From: Thioalkalivibrio paradoxus ARh 1
Lineage (GTDB): Bacteria > Pseudomonadota > Gammaproteobacteria > Ectothiorhodospirales > Ectothiorhodospiraceae
Direction: 5' to 3'
DNA length: 64,000 nucleotides
NCBI RefSeq assembly: GCF_000227685.2
Contig: NZ_CP007029.1
Span: 2,392,501 to 2,456,500, forward strand
Part shown: positions 37,002 to 45,733 of the stretch, piece by piece
How the letters are laid out: each line of letters opens with the position of its first letter
How positions within the stretch are numbered: the stretch's first letter is position 1
Made by a program: the position numbers and the translations under genes
The notes under the pieces: generated by a model
What the model saw: the letters and a program-made list of their open reading frames with translations, nothing else
Told to the model about the DNA's origin: nothing
Databases searched by the model: none

Positions 37002-39678
37002 GTGGATTGCGACCTACCGGCTCCAGCTGCACCCGGGGTTCACGCTCGACGACGCGGCGGGCATCGTGCCTTACCTCGCGCGGCTCGGCGTCAGCCACGT
37101 CTACCTGTCGCCGTTCCTGCAGGCGGTGCGCGGCAGCCTGCACGGCTACGACGTCGTCGACCCGTCCCGGGTGAACGACGAACTCGGCGGCGAAGACGCG
37201 CGCCGGCGCCTGACCGCAGCGCTGCAGGAAGCCGGCATGGGGCAGGTGCTGGACGTCGTGCCCAACCACATGGCGGTGGCCGGCGACCAGAACCCCTGGT
37301 GGTGGGACGTGCTCGAGAACGGGCCCTCGAGCCGCTTCGCCACCTTTTTCGACGTGGACTGGGAAGCCTCGGAGGAGCGCTGGCCGAACAAGGTCCTGCT
37401 GCCGGTGCTCGGGGACCACTACGGGAGGGTGCTAGAAGCCGGCGAGCTGCAGCTGCGCGATGACGGCGGCCTGTTCACCCTGCACTACCACGAGCACCGA
37501 TTCCCGCTGGATCCCTCGTCGCTGCGCGACCTGCTCTACCGGGCCTACGGGCACAGCGGCATCGAGATGCTGGGGTTCCTCGCCGAGTCCTGCGCGCGCC
37601 TGCCGCGGCCCCAGGTCACCGCGCGCGGTCCGGCGGAGCGCCGGCGGCGCGACCAGCGCGTGATCCACCTGCTGCTGGCAGCGGCCTGTCGCAAGGATGC
37701 CGAGGCGCTGGCGGCGATCCAGGTCGAGGTGGACCGGCTGAACGCGGATCCCGACGCGCTCGATGCGCTGCTGGAGCAGCAGAACTACCGGCTGGCCTGG
37801 TGGCAGACGGCACGGCAGGACCTCGGCTACCGGCGCTTCTTCGACATCGACGATCTCGCCGGGCTGCGGGTCGAGGACGACCAGGTCTTCCAGGCGGTGC
37901 ACGAATTACCGATCGGCTGGGTCCAGCAGGGCGAGGCGCAGGGCCTGCGCATCGACCACCCGGACGGGCTGCGCGATCCCGCGCAGTACTTCCAGAGGCT
38001 GCGGGCCGCCTGCCCCGACGTCTGGATCGTCGCCGAGAAGATTCTCGAGCCCGGCGAGGCGCTGCCCGAGGACTGGCCGATCGCGGGCACGACCGGGTAC
38101 GACTTCCTGAACCGGGCGCAGGGGCTGTTCGTCGACCCGCGCGGCGAGGAACCGCTGACCCGGCTCTGCGCCGCGCTGACCGGGGAGACGGTCGGTTTCC
38201 CCGACCTCGTCTACGACTGCAAGCGGCAGGTATTGCGGGAGCTGCTGGGCAGCGAGCTGCACCGGCTGACCTCGCTGTTCGTCGCCGTGTGCGAGCGGCA
38301 CCGGCGCCACCGCGACTACACCCGCGACCAGCTCTACCGGGCGCTGCTCGAGGTGGCGGCCTGCTTCCCGGTCTACCGCAGCTACGTGACCGCCGACGGC
38401 GGAGCCTCGTCCGAGGATGCCGCGCAGGTCGACCGGGCCCTTGAGCAGGCGGCGGAGCGCGCGCCCGAACTGGACCCGGAGCTGCTGCGGTTCCTGCGCC
38501 GGCTGCTGCTGGTGCAGATCGAAGGCGAGCTCGAGACCGAGCTGGCGCTCCGCTTCCAGCAACTGACCGGGCCCGCGATGGCCAAGGGCGTCGAGGACAC
38601 GGCGTTCTACCGCTTCCCGCGCCTGCTCGCGCTGAACGAGGTCGGCGGTGATCCCGACCGCTTCGGCATCGCGCCGGCCGAGTTCCACCAGGCCTGCCGG
38701 GAGGCGCTGCAGCGGCACCCGCAGGCGATGCTCACGACCTCGACCCACGACACCAAGCGCAGCGAGGACGTACGCGCGCGCCTGCTGCTCCTCTCCGAGA
38801 TCCCCGGGCGCTGGGCGTCGCAGGTGAACGACTGGTTCCGGCGCAACGCCCGGTACCGGCGCGACGACGGGCCCGACCCCGCCACCGAGTATCTGCTCTA
38901 CCAGACGCTGGTCGGCGCCTGGCCAATCGACAGCGAACGCATCGAGGCCTACCTCGAGAAGGCCGTGCGCGAGGCGAAACGGCACACGAACTGGACGCGA
39001 CCGAACGTCGGGTTCGAGGAGGCGCTGCAGGCGTTCGCGAAGGCGCTGCTCGCCGACGCGGCGTTCCGGACCGAACTCGAGGACTTCGTGCAGCCGTTGG
39101 TGTTCCCGGGGCGGGTCAACGGGCTGGCGCAGCTGCTGCTGAAGCTCACCACGCCCGGCATCCCGGACCTGTACCAGGGCACCGAGCTCTGGGACCTGAG
39201 CCTGGTCGACCCGGACAACCGGAGGCCGGTCGACTTCGCACGGCGTGCAGCCCTGCTCGACGCGCTGGACACGCTGCACCCCGCGGAGATGCTCGCCCGC
39301 GCCGACGAGGGACTGCCGAAGCTGTGGGTGATTCGGGAGGCCCTGGCGCTGCGCCGGCGCAGGCCGCAGGGGTTCGGTTCCGAGGGGTCCTATGAGCCGA
39401 TCATCGCAAGGGGGCCGCGTGCCGACCACGCGGTCGCTTTCCTGCGCGGCGGCGATGTGCTGGTGGTCGTGCCGCGCCTGGTACTCGGCCTCGACGGCGA
39501 CTGGCAGGATACCGTTCTTCCCGTCCCGCCCGGAACCTGGGTGAACCGCCTCGACGGCACAACCGTCGAGGGTGGCGACCGCAGCCTGCAAGAGATGCTC
39601 GCGGCGTTCCCCGTCGCCCTGCTCGAACGGAGCCAACTTCCATGGCGAGGGCCACCCCCGACCATGAAAGAATGGTAG
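36991..39678 (+). CDS. treY: Maltooligosyl trehalose synthase
   Basis: An 895-residue GH13 enzyme that isomerises the reducing-end alpha-1,4 bond of maltodextrin to the alpha,alpha-1,1 bond of trehalose. Typical motifs are [16 protein letters not shown] at the start, [23 protein letters not shown], the nucleophile Asp322 in [21 protein letters not shown] and [13 protein letters not shown]. The start GTG at 36991 overlaps glgX. The final codons (GPPPTMKEW) and the TAG stop lie in the dispersed repeat beginning at 39650, so the C-terminus has been altered by that repeat. Confidence 0.94.
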
Positions 39679-39822
39679 GGCGGAAGAGGCCGAAGGCCGT
39701 CATCCGCCATCCGGCGCCGGGGTTGCCGCAGGCGCCAGGGAAACGCGAACGCCGAGCGGCGGATGACGCTGCGCTCTTCCGCCCTACAGATCGCCGAGAG
39801 GCGAACGTCAGGTTTTTTCGCG
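39650..39822. repeat. Dispersed palindromic repeat, copy 2 (full)
   Basis: The core 39675-39787 starts GTAGGGCGGAAGAGGCCGAA and ends CTCTTCCGCCCTAC, with inverted GGCGGATGAC/GTCATCCGCC arms. Compared with the copy at 48675, similarity extends outward from GGCCACCCCCGA (39650) to GGTTNTTTCRCG (39822). It provides the last codons and the stop of treY and separates treY from treZ. Confidence 0.85.
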
Positions 39823-39872
39823 TTAATTGTCCCGAAACCTCTGCGGCGAGCACGACACCGCTCTGCGTCGGG

Positions 39873-39989
39873 CGTCGTTGCGAGCGCAGCGCGGCAACCC
39901 ATCCGGCGTCGGGAATGCTTACGCCGTTTGGATCGCCACGCCCCGCCGCGCTTTGCTCGCGGCTCATGGCGTCGCTCCTCGCGATGACG
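39873..39989. repeat. Inverted-repeat element of the CGTCATTGCGAG type
   Basis: The ends CGTCGTTGCGAG and CTCGCGATGACG are near-perfect inverted repeats, with GCGGCAACC and GATCGCCACGCC inside. This pattern belongs to widespread intergenic palindromes of proteobacteria. It lies between treY and treZ next to the other repeat. Confidence 0.7.
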
Positions 39990-40062
39990 GTGGTTTCGAA
40001 GACGGTCCGTTCCAAATTGCGGAGCATCCGTGATAATCAGGTGAACAGATGGAGGAAACCCG

Positions 40063-41796
40063 GTGACGCTGCTGACGGTATGGGCTCCGCACGCCCGGAG
40101 GGTCGAACTCGAATACGGTAGCGCCCGGCGCCCGATGCACCGCCAGGAAGGCGGCGAGTGGCGCCTGGAGGTGCCACAGCTCGCGCACGGGGAGGACTAC
40201 GCGTTCCACCTGGACGGAGCCGGGCCGTTCCCCGACCCGCGCTCGCGCTGGCAGCCGCAGGGGGTGCACGGGCCGTCGCGCTGGGTGGATCACGGCCGGT
40301 TCGAGTGGAACGATCGCGATTGGCAGCCGCCGCCGCTGGCCGCAGCGGTCATCGCCGAGATCCACGTCGGCACCTTCACCGACGAGGGCAGCTTCGACGG
40401 CGTGATCGACCGGCTCGATCACCTGGTCGATCTCGGGATCACCCACGTCGAGTTGATGCCGGTGCAGGAGTTCCCAGGCGAGCGCGGCTGGGGCTACGAC
40501 GGCGTGAACCTGTTCGCCCCGCATCATGCCTACGGCGGGCCGGACGGGCTGAAACGGCTGGTCGACGCCTGCCACGCGCGCGGGCTCGCGGTGCTGCTCG
40601 ACGCCGTCTACAACCACCTGGGGCCCGAGGGGAATCACCTTGGCCGCTTCGGCCCCTATTTCACCGACGCGTACCGCACGCCCTGGGGCGACGCGGTGAA
40701 CTTCGACCGGGCCCACAGCGACGCGGTCCGCCGCTTCTTCCTCGACAACGCGCTGATGTGGCTGCGCGACTACCGTTTCGACGGGCTGCGCATCGACGCA
40801 GTGCACGCCATCGTCGACACCTCGGCGATCCATTTCCTCGAGGAGCTGGCGGCCGAGGTGCGCCGGCTCGAGGCCGAGACCGGGCGTCACCGGGTGCTGA
40901 TCGCCGAGAGCGACCTGAACGACCCGCGGCTGATCCGCCCGGTGGAGGCCGGGGGCTACGGGCTCGACGCCCAGTGGAACGACGATTTCCACCACGCGCT
41001 GCACGCGCTGCTGACCGGGGAGCGCGACGGCTACTACGCCGACTTCGGCACCATCGGGCACCTGGAGCGGGTGCTCACCCGCGGCTATGCCTACGACGGC
41101 GTGCGGTCCGTCTACCGCGGGCGCAGGCACGGACGCCCGGCGACCGGCCTTCCGGGACGGCGTTTCGTCGGCTGCCTGCAGAACCACGATCAGGTGGGCA
41201 ACCGCGCCGCGGGCGAGCGCAGCAGTCACCTGCTTTCCGCCGGGCTGCTGAAGGTCGGCGCGGCACTGGTGTTGACCGCCCCGTTCGTGCCCCTGTTGTT
41301 CCAGGGCGAGGAATGGGGGGCGAAGACACCGTTCCTGTACTTCACCGACCACCCCGACCCCGACCTCGGCGAAGCGGTGCGCAAGGGCCGGCGGGAGGAG
41401 TTCGCCGCGTTCGGCTGGGACCCCGAACGCATCCCCGATCCGCAGGACCGCGCCACCTTCGAACGCTCGCGGCTCGACTGGACCGAACTCGACAGAGCAG
41501 AGCACGCGGCGCTGCTCGCCTGGCACCGGAAGCTGATCGCGTTGCGGCGCAGCCACCCCGCGTTCGCCGATGACCGCCTGGATACGATCCGGGTATGTTT
41601 CGACGAGCAGCAGCGCTGGCTGATCGTGCTGCGCCCCGCTGTGATCGTCGCCTGCAATCTGGCCGGGGGCGACCGGCGGCTCCATTGCGCGCAGCTCGCG
41701 GGGCACCGGATACTGCTGGCATCATCGCCGGATGCCGCCCTCGACGGAGAAGCCATCGCGCTTCCCGCGGAATCGGTCGCGATTCTGGCCCGATGA
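40063..41796 (+). CDS. treZ: Maltooligosyltrehalose trehalohydrolase
   Basis: A 577-residue GH13 enzyme that releases trehalose from maltooligosyl trehalose. The start is a GTG at 40063 behind GGAGGAAACCCG. An N-terminal CBM48-like domain (LTVWAPHARRVELEY) leads into the barrel with IAEIHVGTFTDEG, the nucleophile Asp245 in FDGLRIDAVHAI, general acid in LIAESDLNDPR, and NHDQVGNRA. It completes the TreX-TreY-TreZ route. It lies 385 bp after treY with repeats in between, so it may have its own promoter there. Confidence 0.94.
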   Translation: MTLLTVWAPHARRVELEYGSARRPMHRQEGGEWRLEVPQLAHGEDYAFHLDGAGPFPDPRSRWQPQGVHGPSRWVDHGRFEWNDRDWQPPPLAAAVIAEIHVGTFTDEGSFDGVIDRLDHLVDLGITHVELMPVQEFPGERGWGYDGVNLFAPHHAYGGPDGLKRLVDACHARGLAVLLDAVYNHLGPEGNHLGRFGPYFTDAYRTPWGDAVNFDRAHSDAVRRFFLDNALMWLRDYRFDGLRIDAVHAIVDTSAIHFLEELAAEVRRLEAETGRHRVLIAESDLNDPRLIRPVEAGGYGLDAQWNDDFHHALHALLTGERDGYYADFGTIGHLERVLTRGYAYDGVRSVYRGRRHGRPATGLPGRRFVGCLQNHDQVGNRAAGERSSHLLSAGLLKVGAALVLTAPFVPLLFQGEEWGAKTPFLYFTDHPDPDLGEAVRKGRREEFAAFGWDPERIPDPQDRATFERSRLDWTELDRAEHAALLAWHRKLIALRRSHPAFADDRLDTIRVCFDEQQRWLIVLRPAVIVACNLAGGDRRLHCAQLAGHRILLASSPDAALDGEAIALPAESVAILAR

Positions 41797-41827
41797 ACGC
41801 CCCTTGCACCAACAGCGAGACAGCGCG

Positions 41828-43651
41828 ATGACGATCGCCGATCAGCTTCCCCGCCGGCAGAACGGCTACCTGCCGATCGAGGACCATGGCCTGATCGGCG
41901 ATGGCAGCACGGCCGCGCTGGTCGGCCGCGACGGCGCGATCTCTTGGCTCTGCGTGCCCCGCTTCGACTCCGAGCCGCTGTTCTGCGCGCTGCTCGACCG
42001 GGAACGCGGCGGGGCCTTCACCGTGGCACCAGAACCGCTGACCGGCGCGCGCCAGCACTACGAGCCGCACACCGCGATTCTGATCACCGAGATGACCGGC
42101 CCGGAGGGCCGGGTGCGGGTGACCGACTGCCTGACGCTGCGCGCCGGTGCGGACCTCTCGGAGGACGCGCCGGCGGGACGCGGCGAGCTGCTGCGCATGA
42201 TCGAGGTGCTCGAAGGCCGGGTGAAACTGCGCGTGCGCGTGCAGCCCTGGGGCGGCCTGCGCTGTTTCCCGCGCGCGGGCGGGCTCGGCATTGGCCTGGA
42301 GCGCCGGCCGGAGTTCGAGCTGCATCTCGGATCGTCGCTGCCGCTGGAGGGTAGCGAGAGCCTGTACGACCTCGCCGCGGGCGCTCGCCACCACCTGCTG
42401 CTGTCCTGGGGCACGGGGCCCCACCGCTTCCACCCGCACACGCCCGGGGAGACGCTGGCCGCAACGGCTGCGGTCTGGCGCGACTGGCTGCGTCACTACC
42501 ACTACGAAGGGCCGCAGGAGGCGCTGGTGCGGCGCTCCGCGATCACGCTGAAATTGATGGACTACACCGCAACCGGCGCGATGATCGCGGCGCCCACCTC
42601 GTCGCTCCCCGAGGCCATCGGCGGCCCGCGCAACTGGGACTACCGCTACGCCTGGATCCGGGACGCCGCGTTTTCGGTCTACGCCCTGGACCGCATCGGC
42701 ATGGGGCACGAGGCCGCCGGCTTTCTCGGATGGGTACTCGACGCGGTCGACCGCGCCGGGCGGCCGCGGGTGCTCTACGACGTCGACGGGCAGTCACCGC
42801 CACCCGAGTTCATCGAGACCGGCCTCGAGGGGTATCGCGGGTCGGCCCCGGTGCGCTGGGGCAACGCCGCGGCCAACCAGCGCCAGCACGACGTGTTCGG
42901 CGAGATCCTGGATTGCGCCTACCGCTGGGTGCGCTGGGGCGGCACGCTGGACGACGCGCTCTGGGCCCGACTCCGGCGACTCGTCGAAGCGGCGGCCGCG
43001 GAATGGCAAACGCCCGACCACGGGATCTGGGAGGTACGCACCCCGGGCCGGCCGTTCACCTACTCCGCGGCACTGTGCGCGGTGGCGCTCGACCGTGGCG
43101 CACGGTTGGCGCAAGGCAAGGGTTCGCAAGGCGACGCCGAACGCTGGCAGAAGGAGGCGGCGCGCATCCGCAACGCCATCCTGGAACACGCCTGGGATCC
43201 GCGGTTGCAGTCGCTGACCGAGCACCTCGGCGGCGGCGGAATCGACGCCAGCCTGCTGGCACTGCCGCTGCGCGGCGTGATTCCCACCGACCACCCCAAG
43301 ATGGTGGCCACCACCCGGGCGGTGATACGCCGGCTCGGGGCCGGCGACGGGCTGCTCTACCGCTATCTCCCGGAAGAGTCGCCGGACGGCCTGCCAGGCC
43401 ACGAAGGCGCGTTCCTGTTGTGCAGCTTCTGGCTGGCGGACAACCTCGCCGGTCAAGGGCGTCTCGACGAAGCGGGCGATCTGTACGATTCGCTGTGCGC
43501 GCGAGCCAATCCGTTGGGCCTGCTGCCGGAGCAGATCGACCCTTCGACCGGTGCTTTCCTCGGGAACTTCCCGCAGGCCTTCAGCCACATGGGGGTGATC
43601 TCCACCGGCATCAACCTGCGCCGGGCGAGAACGAACCGGGCCAAGAGCTGA
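41828..43651 (+). CDS. GH15 family glycosidase (glucoamylase or trehalase-like)
   Basis: A 607-residue GH15 protein without signal peptide. An N-terminal beta-sandwich (IEDHGLIGDGSTAALVGRDG, ISWLCVPRFDSEPLF) is followed by the (alpha/alpha)6 barrel with the family motif NWDYRYAWIRDAAF near residues 268-281 and the C-terminal LPEQIDPSTGAFLGNFPQAF with the second catalytic acid. GH15 includes glucoamylases, glucodextranases and trehalases. Next to treZ, either removal of glucose from maltodextrin ends or trehalose breakdown would fit. It begins 31 bp after treZ, so it is probably cotranscribed. Confidence 0.88.
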   Translation: MTIADQLPRRQNGYLPIEDHGLIGDGSTAALVGRDGAISWLCVPRFDSEPLFCALLDRERGGAFTVAPEPLTGARQHYEPHTAILITEMTGPEGRVRVTDCLTLRAGADLSEDAPAGRGELLRMIEVLEGRVKLRVRVQPWGGLRCFPRAGGLGIGLERRPEFELHLGSSLPLEGSESLYDLAAGARHHLLLSWGTGPHRFHPHTPGETLAATAAVWRDWLRHYHYEGPQEALVRRSAITLKLMDYTATGAMIAAPTSSLPEAIGGPRNWDYRYAWIRDAAFSVYALDRIGMGHEAAGFLGWVLDAVDRAGRPRVLYDVDGQSPPPEFIETGLEGYRGSAPVRWGNAAANQRQHDVFGEILDCAYRWVRWGGTLDDALWARLRRLVEAAAAEWQTPDHGIWEVRTPGRPFTYSAALCAVALDRGARLAQGKGSQGDAERWQKEAARIRNAILEHAWDPRLQSLTEHLGGGGIDASLLALPLRGVIPTDHPKMVATTRAVIRRLGAGDGLLYRYLPEESPDGLPGHEGAFLLCSFWLADNLAGQGRLDEAGDLYDSLCARANPLGLLPEQIDPSTGAFLGNFPQAFSHMGVISTGINLRRARTNRAKS

Positions 43652-43654
43652 CCC

Positions 43655-43670
43655 GGGGCCGCCCGGCCCC
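43655..43670. terminator. GC-rich hairpin after the trehalose cluster
   Basis: GGGGCCG-CC-CGGCCCC starts 4 bp after the GH15 stop, between convergent genes. The stem is strong, but no T run follows on either strand, so a terminator role is tentative. Confidence 0.35.
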
Positions 43671-43863
43671 GAGCTTCGACTCCCGCCGTCGGGGGATTGC
43701 GCCATGACCGCGCCACCTGATCGCACCGCGGGCGCCATCCTCCAGCACCACCCGCCACCGCTGCCGGACCACCGCCTCCGGAAGCAACGTTGTGGAAACG
43801 GTGCTCACCCGCGAACGCCCGTAGCACAAGGCGTATCGATCCAACGCCATCAGCCGCCTGGGT

Positions 43864-44994
43864 TCAGCCCTTCTCCAGCTCGGAACGCACCTGCAGGAAG
43901 TGCAGAAGATCCTTCAGCGCCAGGATACCGACGATCCGATCCCCGTCGGTCACGATCAGGCGGCTGGCCCTCTGCCCCTGCATGCGTTCGAGTGCTTCGT
44001 TCGCATCCTCATCGGCCGACACGGTGGCTCCTTCGCCGGCCTCGCGACACACCTCCCCGATGCGCGTGTGGTCCCAGTCCCCCCTGGCAACCTGTCTCGC
44101 CTCGCGCAGCCCGGCATGCCCCACGAGCCGTCCGTCTCGCTCCACCGGGAACAGGTCGAAGGCATGGTGATAGACATAGTCCTCGACGAAATCACGGATG
44201 CTGGTCTCGGCAGGCACCGTAACCGGATTGGCAGTCATGAAACGGCGCACGCTGCGCCCGGCCAGCGCCTGCTGCATCAGCAACTGGCGGTAGCCCATAC
44301 CGGCGGCCGCGTGCACGAACAAACCGATCAGGAACCACCACATGCCGCCGATGAAGTTGCCGGCCACGAAGCTCACGACCCCGAGTGCAACCAGCAACAG
44401 CCCGAACCCCTGACCCATGCGCGATGCCCAGCGCGTCGCCCAGCGCAGGTCGCCCTTCAGGTGCCAGAGGGCGGCGCGGAGCACGCGCCCACCGTCCAGC
44501 GGAAATCCGGGCACCATGTTGAATACGGCCAGCAGAAAATTGATGAACCCCAGGTAGTACACAACGCCGGCCAGGTGTTCCGGCACGCCGGCCGCGTGCA
44601 TCCCGGCGCCGAGCAGGTAGAAGGCGACCGCAAGAAACAGGCTCGCGATCGGCCCCGCGATCGCCATCCAGAACTCGACCCGCGGCTCCTTCGGCTCGCC
44701 CACCATCTCCGCCATGCCGCCGAACAGGAACAACGTGATCCCGCGCACCCGGAGCCCGTAACTGCGCGCGACCACGGAATGACTGAGCTCGTGGAACAGC
44801 AGCGAGAAGAACAGCCCCAGCATGCCCGCCAGGCCCATCAGCCAGTAGGTGAGCGGCGCCAGTTCCGGGTAGGCGTAGGGGAACAGGCCCTCGGCGAGCG
44901 ACCAGGTAATCAGCAGGGCGAGAAACAGCCAGGAGACATTGGCTCGAATCTCGAACCCCAGGACCCGGAACAGGCTGAAGCTTTCACCAAACAT
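43864..44994 (-). CDS. Site-2-type intramembrane metalloprotease with CBS domains
   Basis: A 376-residue M50 protease. The zinc site HELSH is at residues 68-72, and the third ligand is Asp166 in PGFPLDGGR. Six or so helices span residues 18-240. Two CBS motifs follow at about 255-370 ([17 protein letters not shown] and [15 protein letters not shown]), which in related proteins bind adenine nucleotides. It probably cleaves a membrane-anchored regulator in response to energy state; the substrate is unknown. It converges with the GH15 gene. Confidence 0.92.
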   Translation of the reverse strand: MFGESFSLFRVLGFEIRANVSWLFLALLITWSLAEGLFPYAYPELAPLTYWLMGLAGMLGLFFSLLFHELSHSVVARSYGLRVRGITLFLFGGMAEMVGEPKEPRVEFWMAIAGPIASLFLAVAFYLLGAGMHAAGVPEHLAGVVYYLGFINFLLAVFNMVPGFPLDGGRVLRAALWHLKGDLRWATRWASRMGQGFGLLLVALGVVSFVAGNFIGGMWWFLIGLFVHAAAGMGYRQLLMQQALAGRSVRRFMTANPVTVPAETSIRDFVEDYVYHHAFDLFPVERDGRLVGHAGLREARQVARGDWDHTRIGEVCREAGEGATVSADEDANEALERMQGQRASRLIVTDGDRIVGILALKDLLHFLQVRSELEKG

Positions 44995-45117
44995 GCGAAA
45001 TCGCGGCTGCCGCAGACGATGACCCCGAATTGAGCATAGCAGGACGCGCTACCATTCAGTCGCGACTCGGCCAGCGGATTTCGCGGCTTCGCCGGGCCGG
45101 CCGTGTGTCCCCGCGTT

Positions 45118-45435
45118 TCAGGGCGGTGGGGGTCTGCGCCACCGCGGCTTGCGCGCCTGCCAGGCGGCCACGAGGTACGCGGGTGCGAACACCAGCAGCA
45201 GAAACACGATCGCGGGCACCACGCGTTCCAGCGCCTGGGAAAGGCCCAGATAAACGGCAAGCCAGGAAAGAAGCGCGAACAGGATTCCGGCGACCAGCGT
45301 GAACAGCGACACGAAGATCAGGTAGGCGGCCAGCGGTCTCTGGTCTGGGTGGCGGATGCGCCGTACCAGCGGAATGGCGACGATGAAGAAGGCGATCCAG
45401 ACGAGAAGAGTCAGGAAGAAACTTCCGTTTTCCAT
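45118..45435 (-). CDS. Small integral membrane protein
   Basis: A 105-residue protein with three hydrophobic helices (about residues 5-22, 38-60, 68-92) and a basic, Pro-rich tail (WRRPPPP). The ATG at 45435 is chosen because the hydrophobic pattern begins there; the upstream extension is arginine-rich and unlikely. The ribosome binding site is weak. It is probably an inner-membrane protein of unknown role. The 298 bp upstream show no other gene. Confidence 0.6.
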   Translation of the reverse strand: MENGSFFLTLLVWIAFFIVAIPLVRRIRHPDQRPLAAYLIFVSLFTLVAGILFALLSWLAVYLGLSQALERVVPAIVFLLLVFAPAYLVAAWQARKPRWRRPPPP

Positions 45436-45733
45436 GAGGAATGTGCCTCGGTGTCTCTGAAGGTTGCCGCAACCGTTCCGGATCAGCATGCGCGACGCCC
45501 CAGCCGGTTGCAAACCCGAGGCATTGCGGCTGCCCCGGTCCGCGACGGGGGACCACCATCCGCCAGCGATCAGCATCCAGCCACGGTGGCGATGGCTGCG
45601 AAGCCCGCGGGGATTGCAACCGAGGCCGCGCTGGCTTCGAACCACAAGCGATTGCCCCTCTACCCTTCCCGTTCAGCGTCAGGATTCGGGCAGATGTGTT
45701 CATGATCCAGGTTCCGGACTTGTGCCACGGCAT

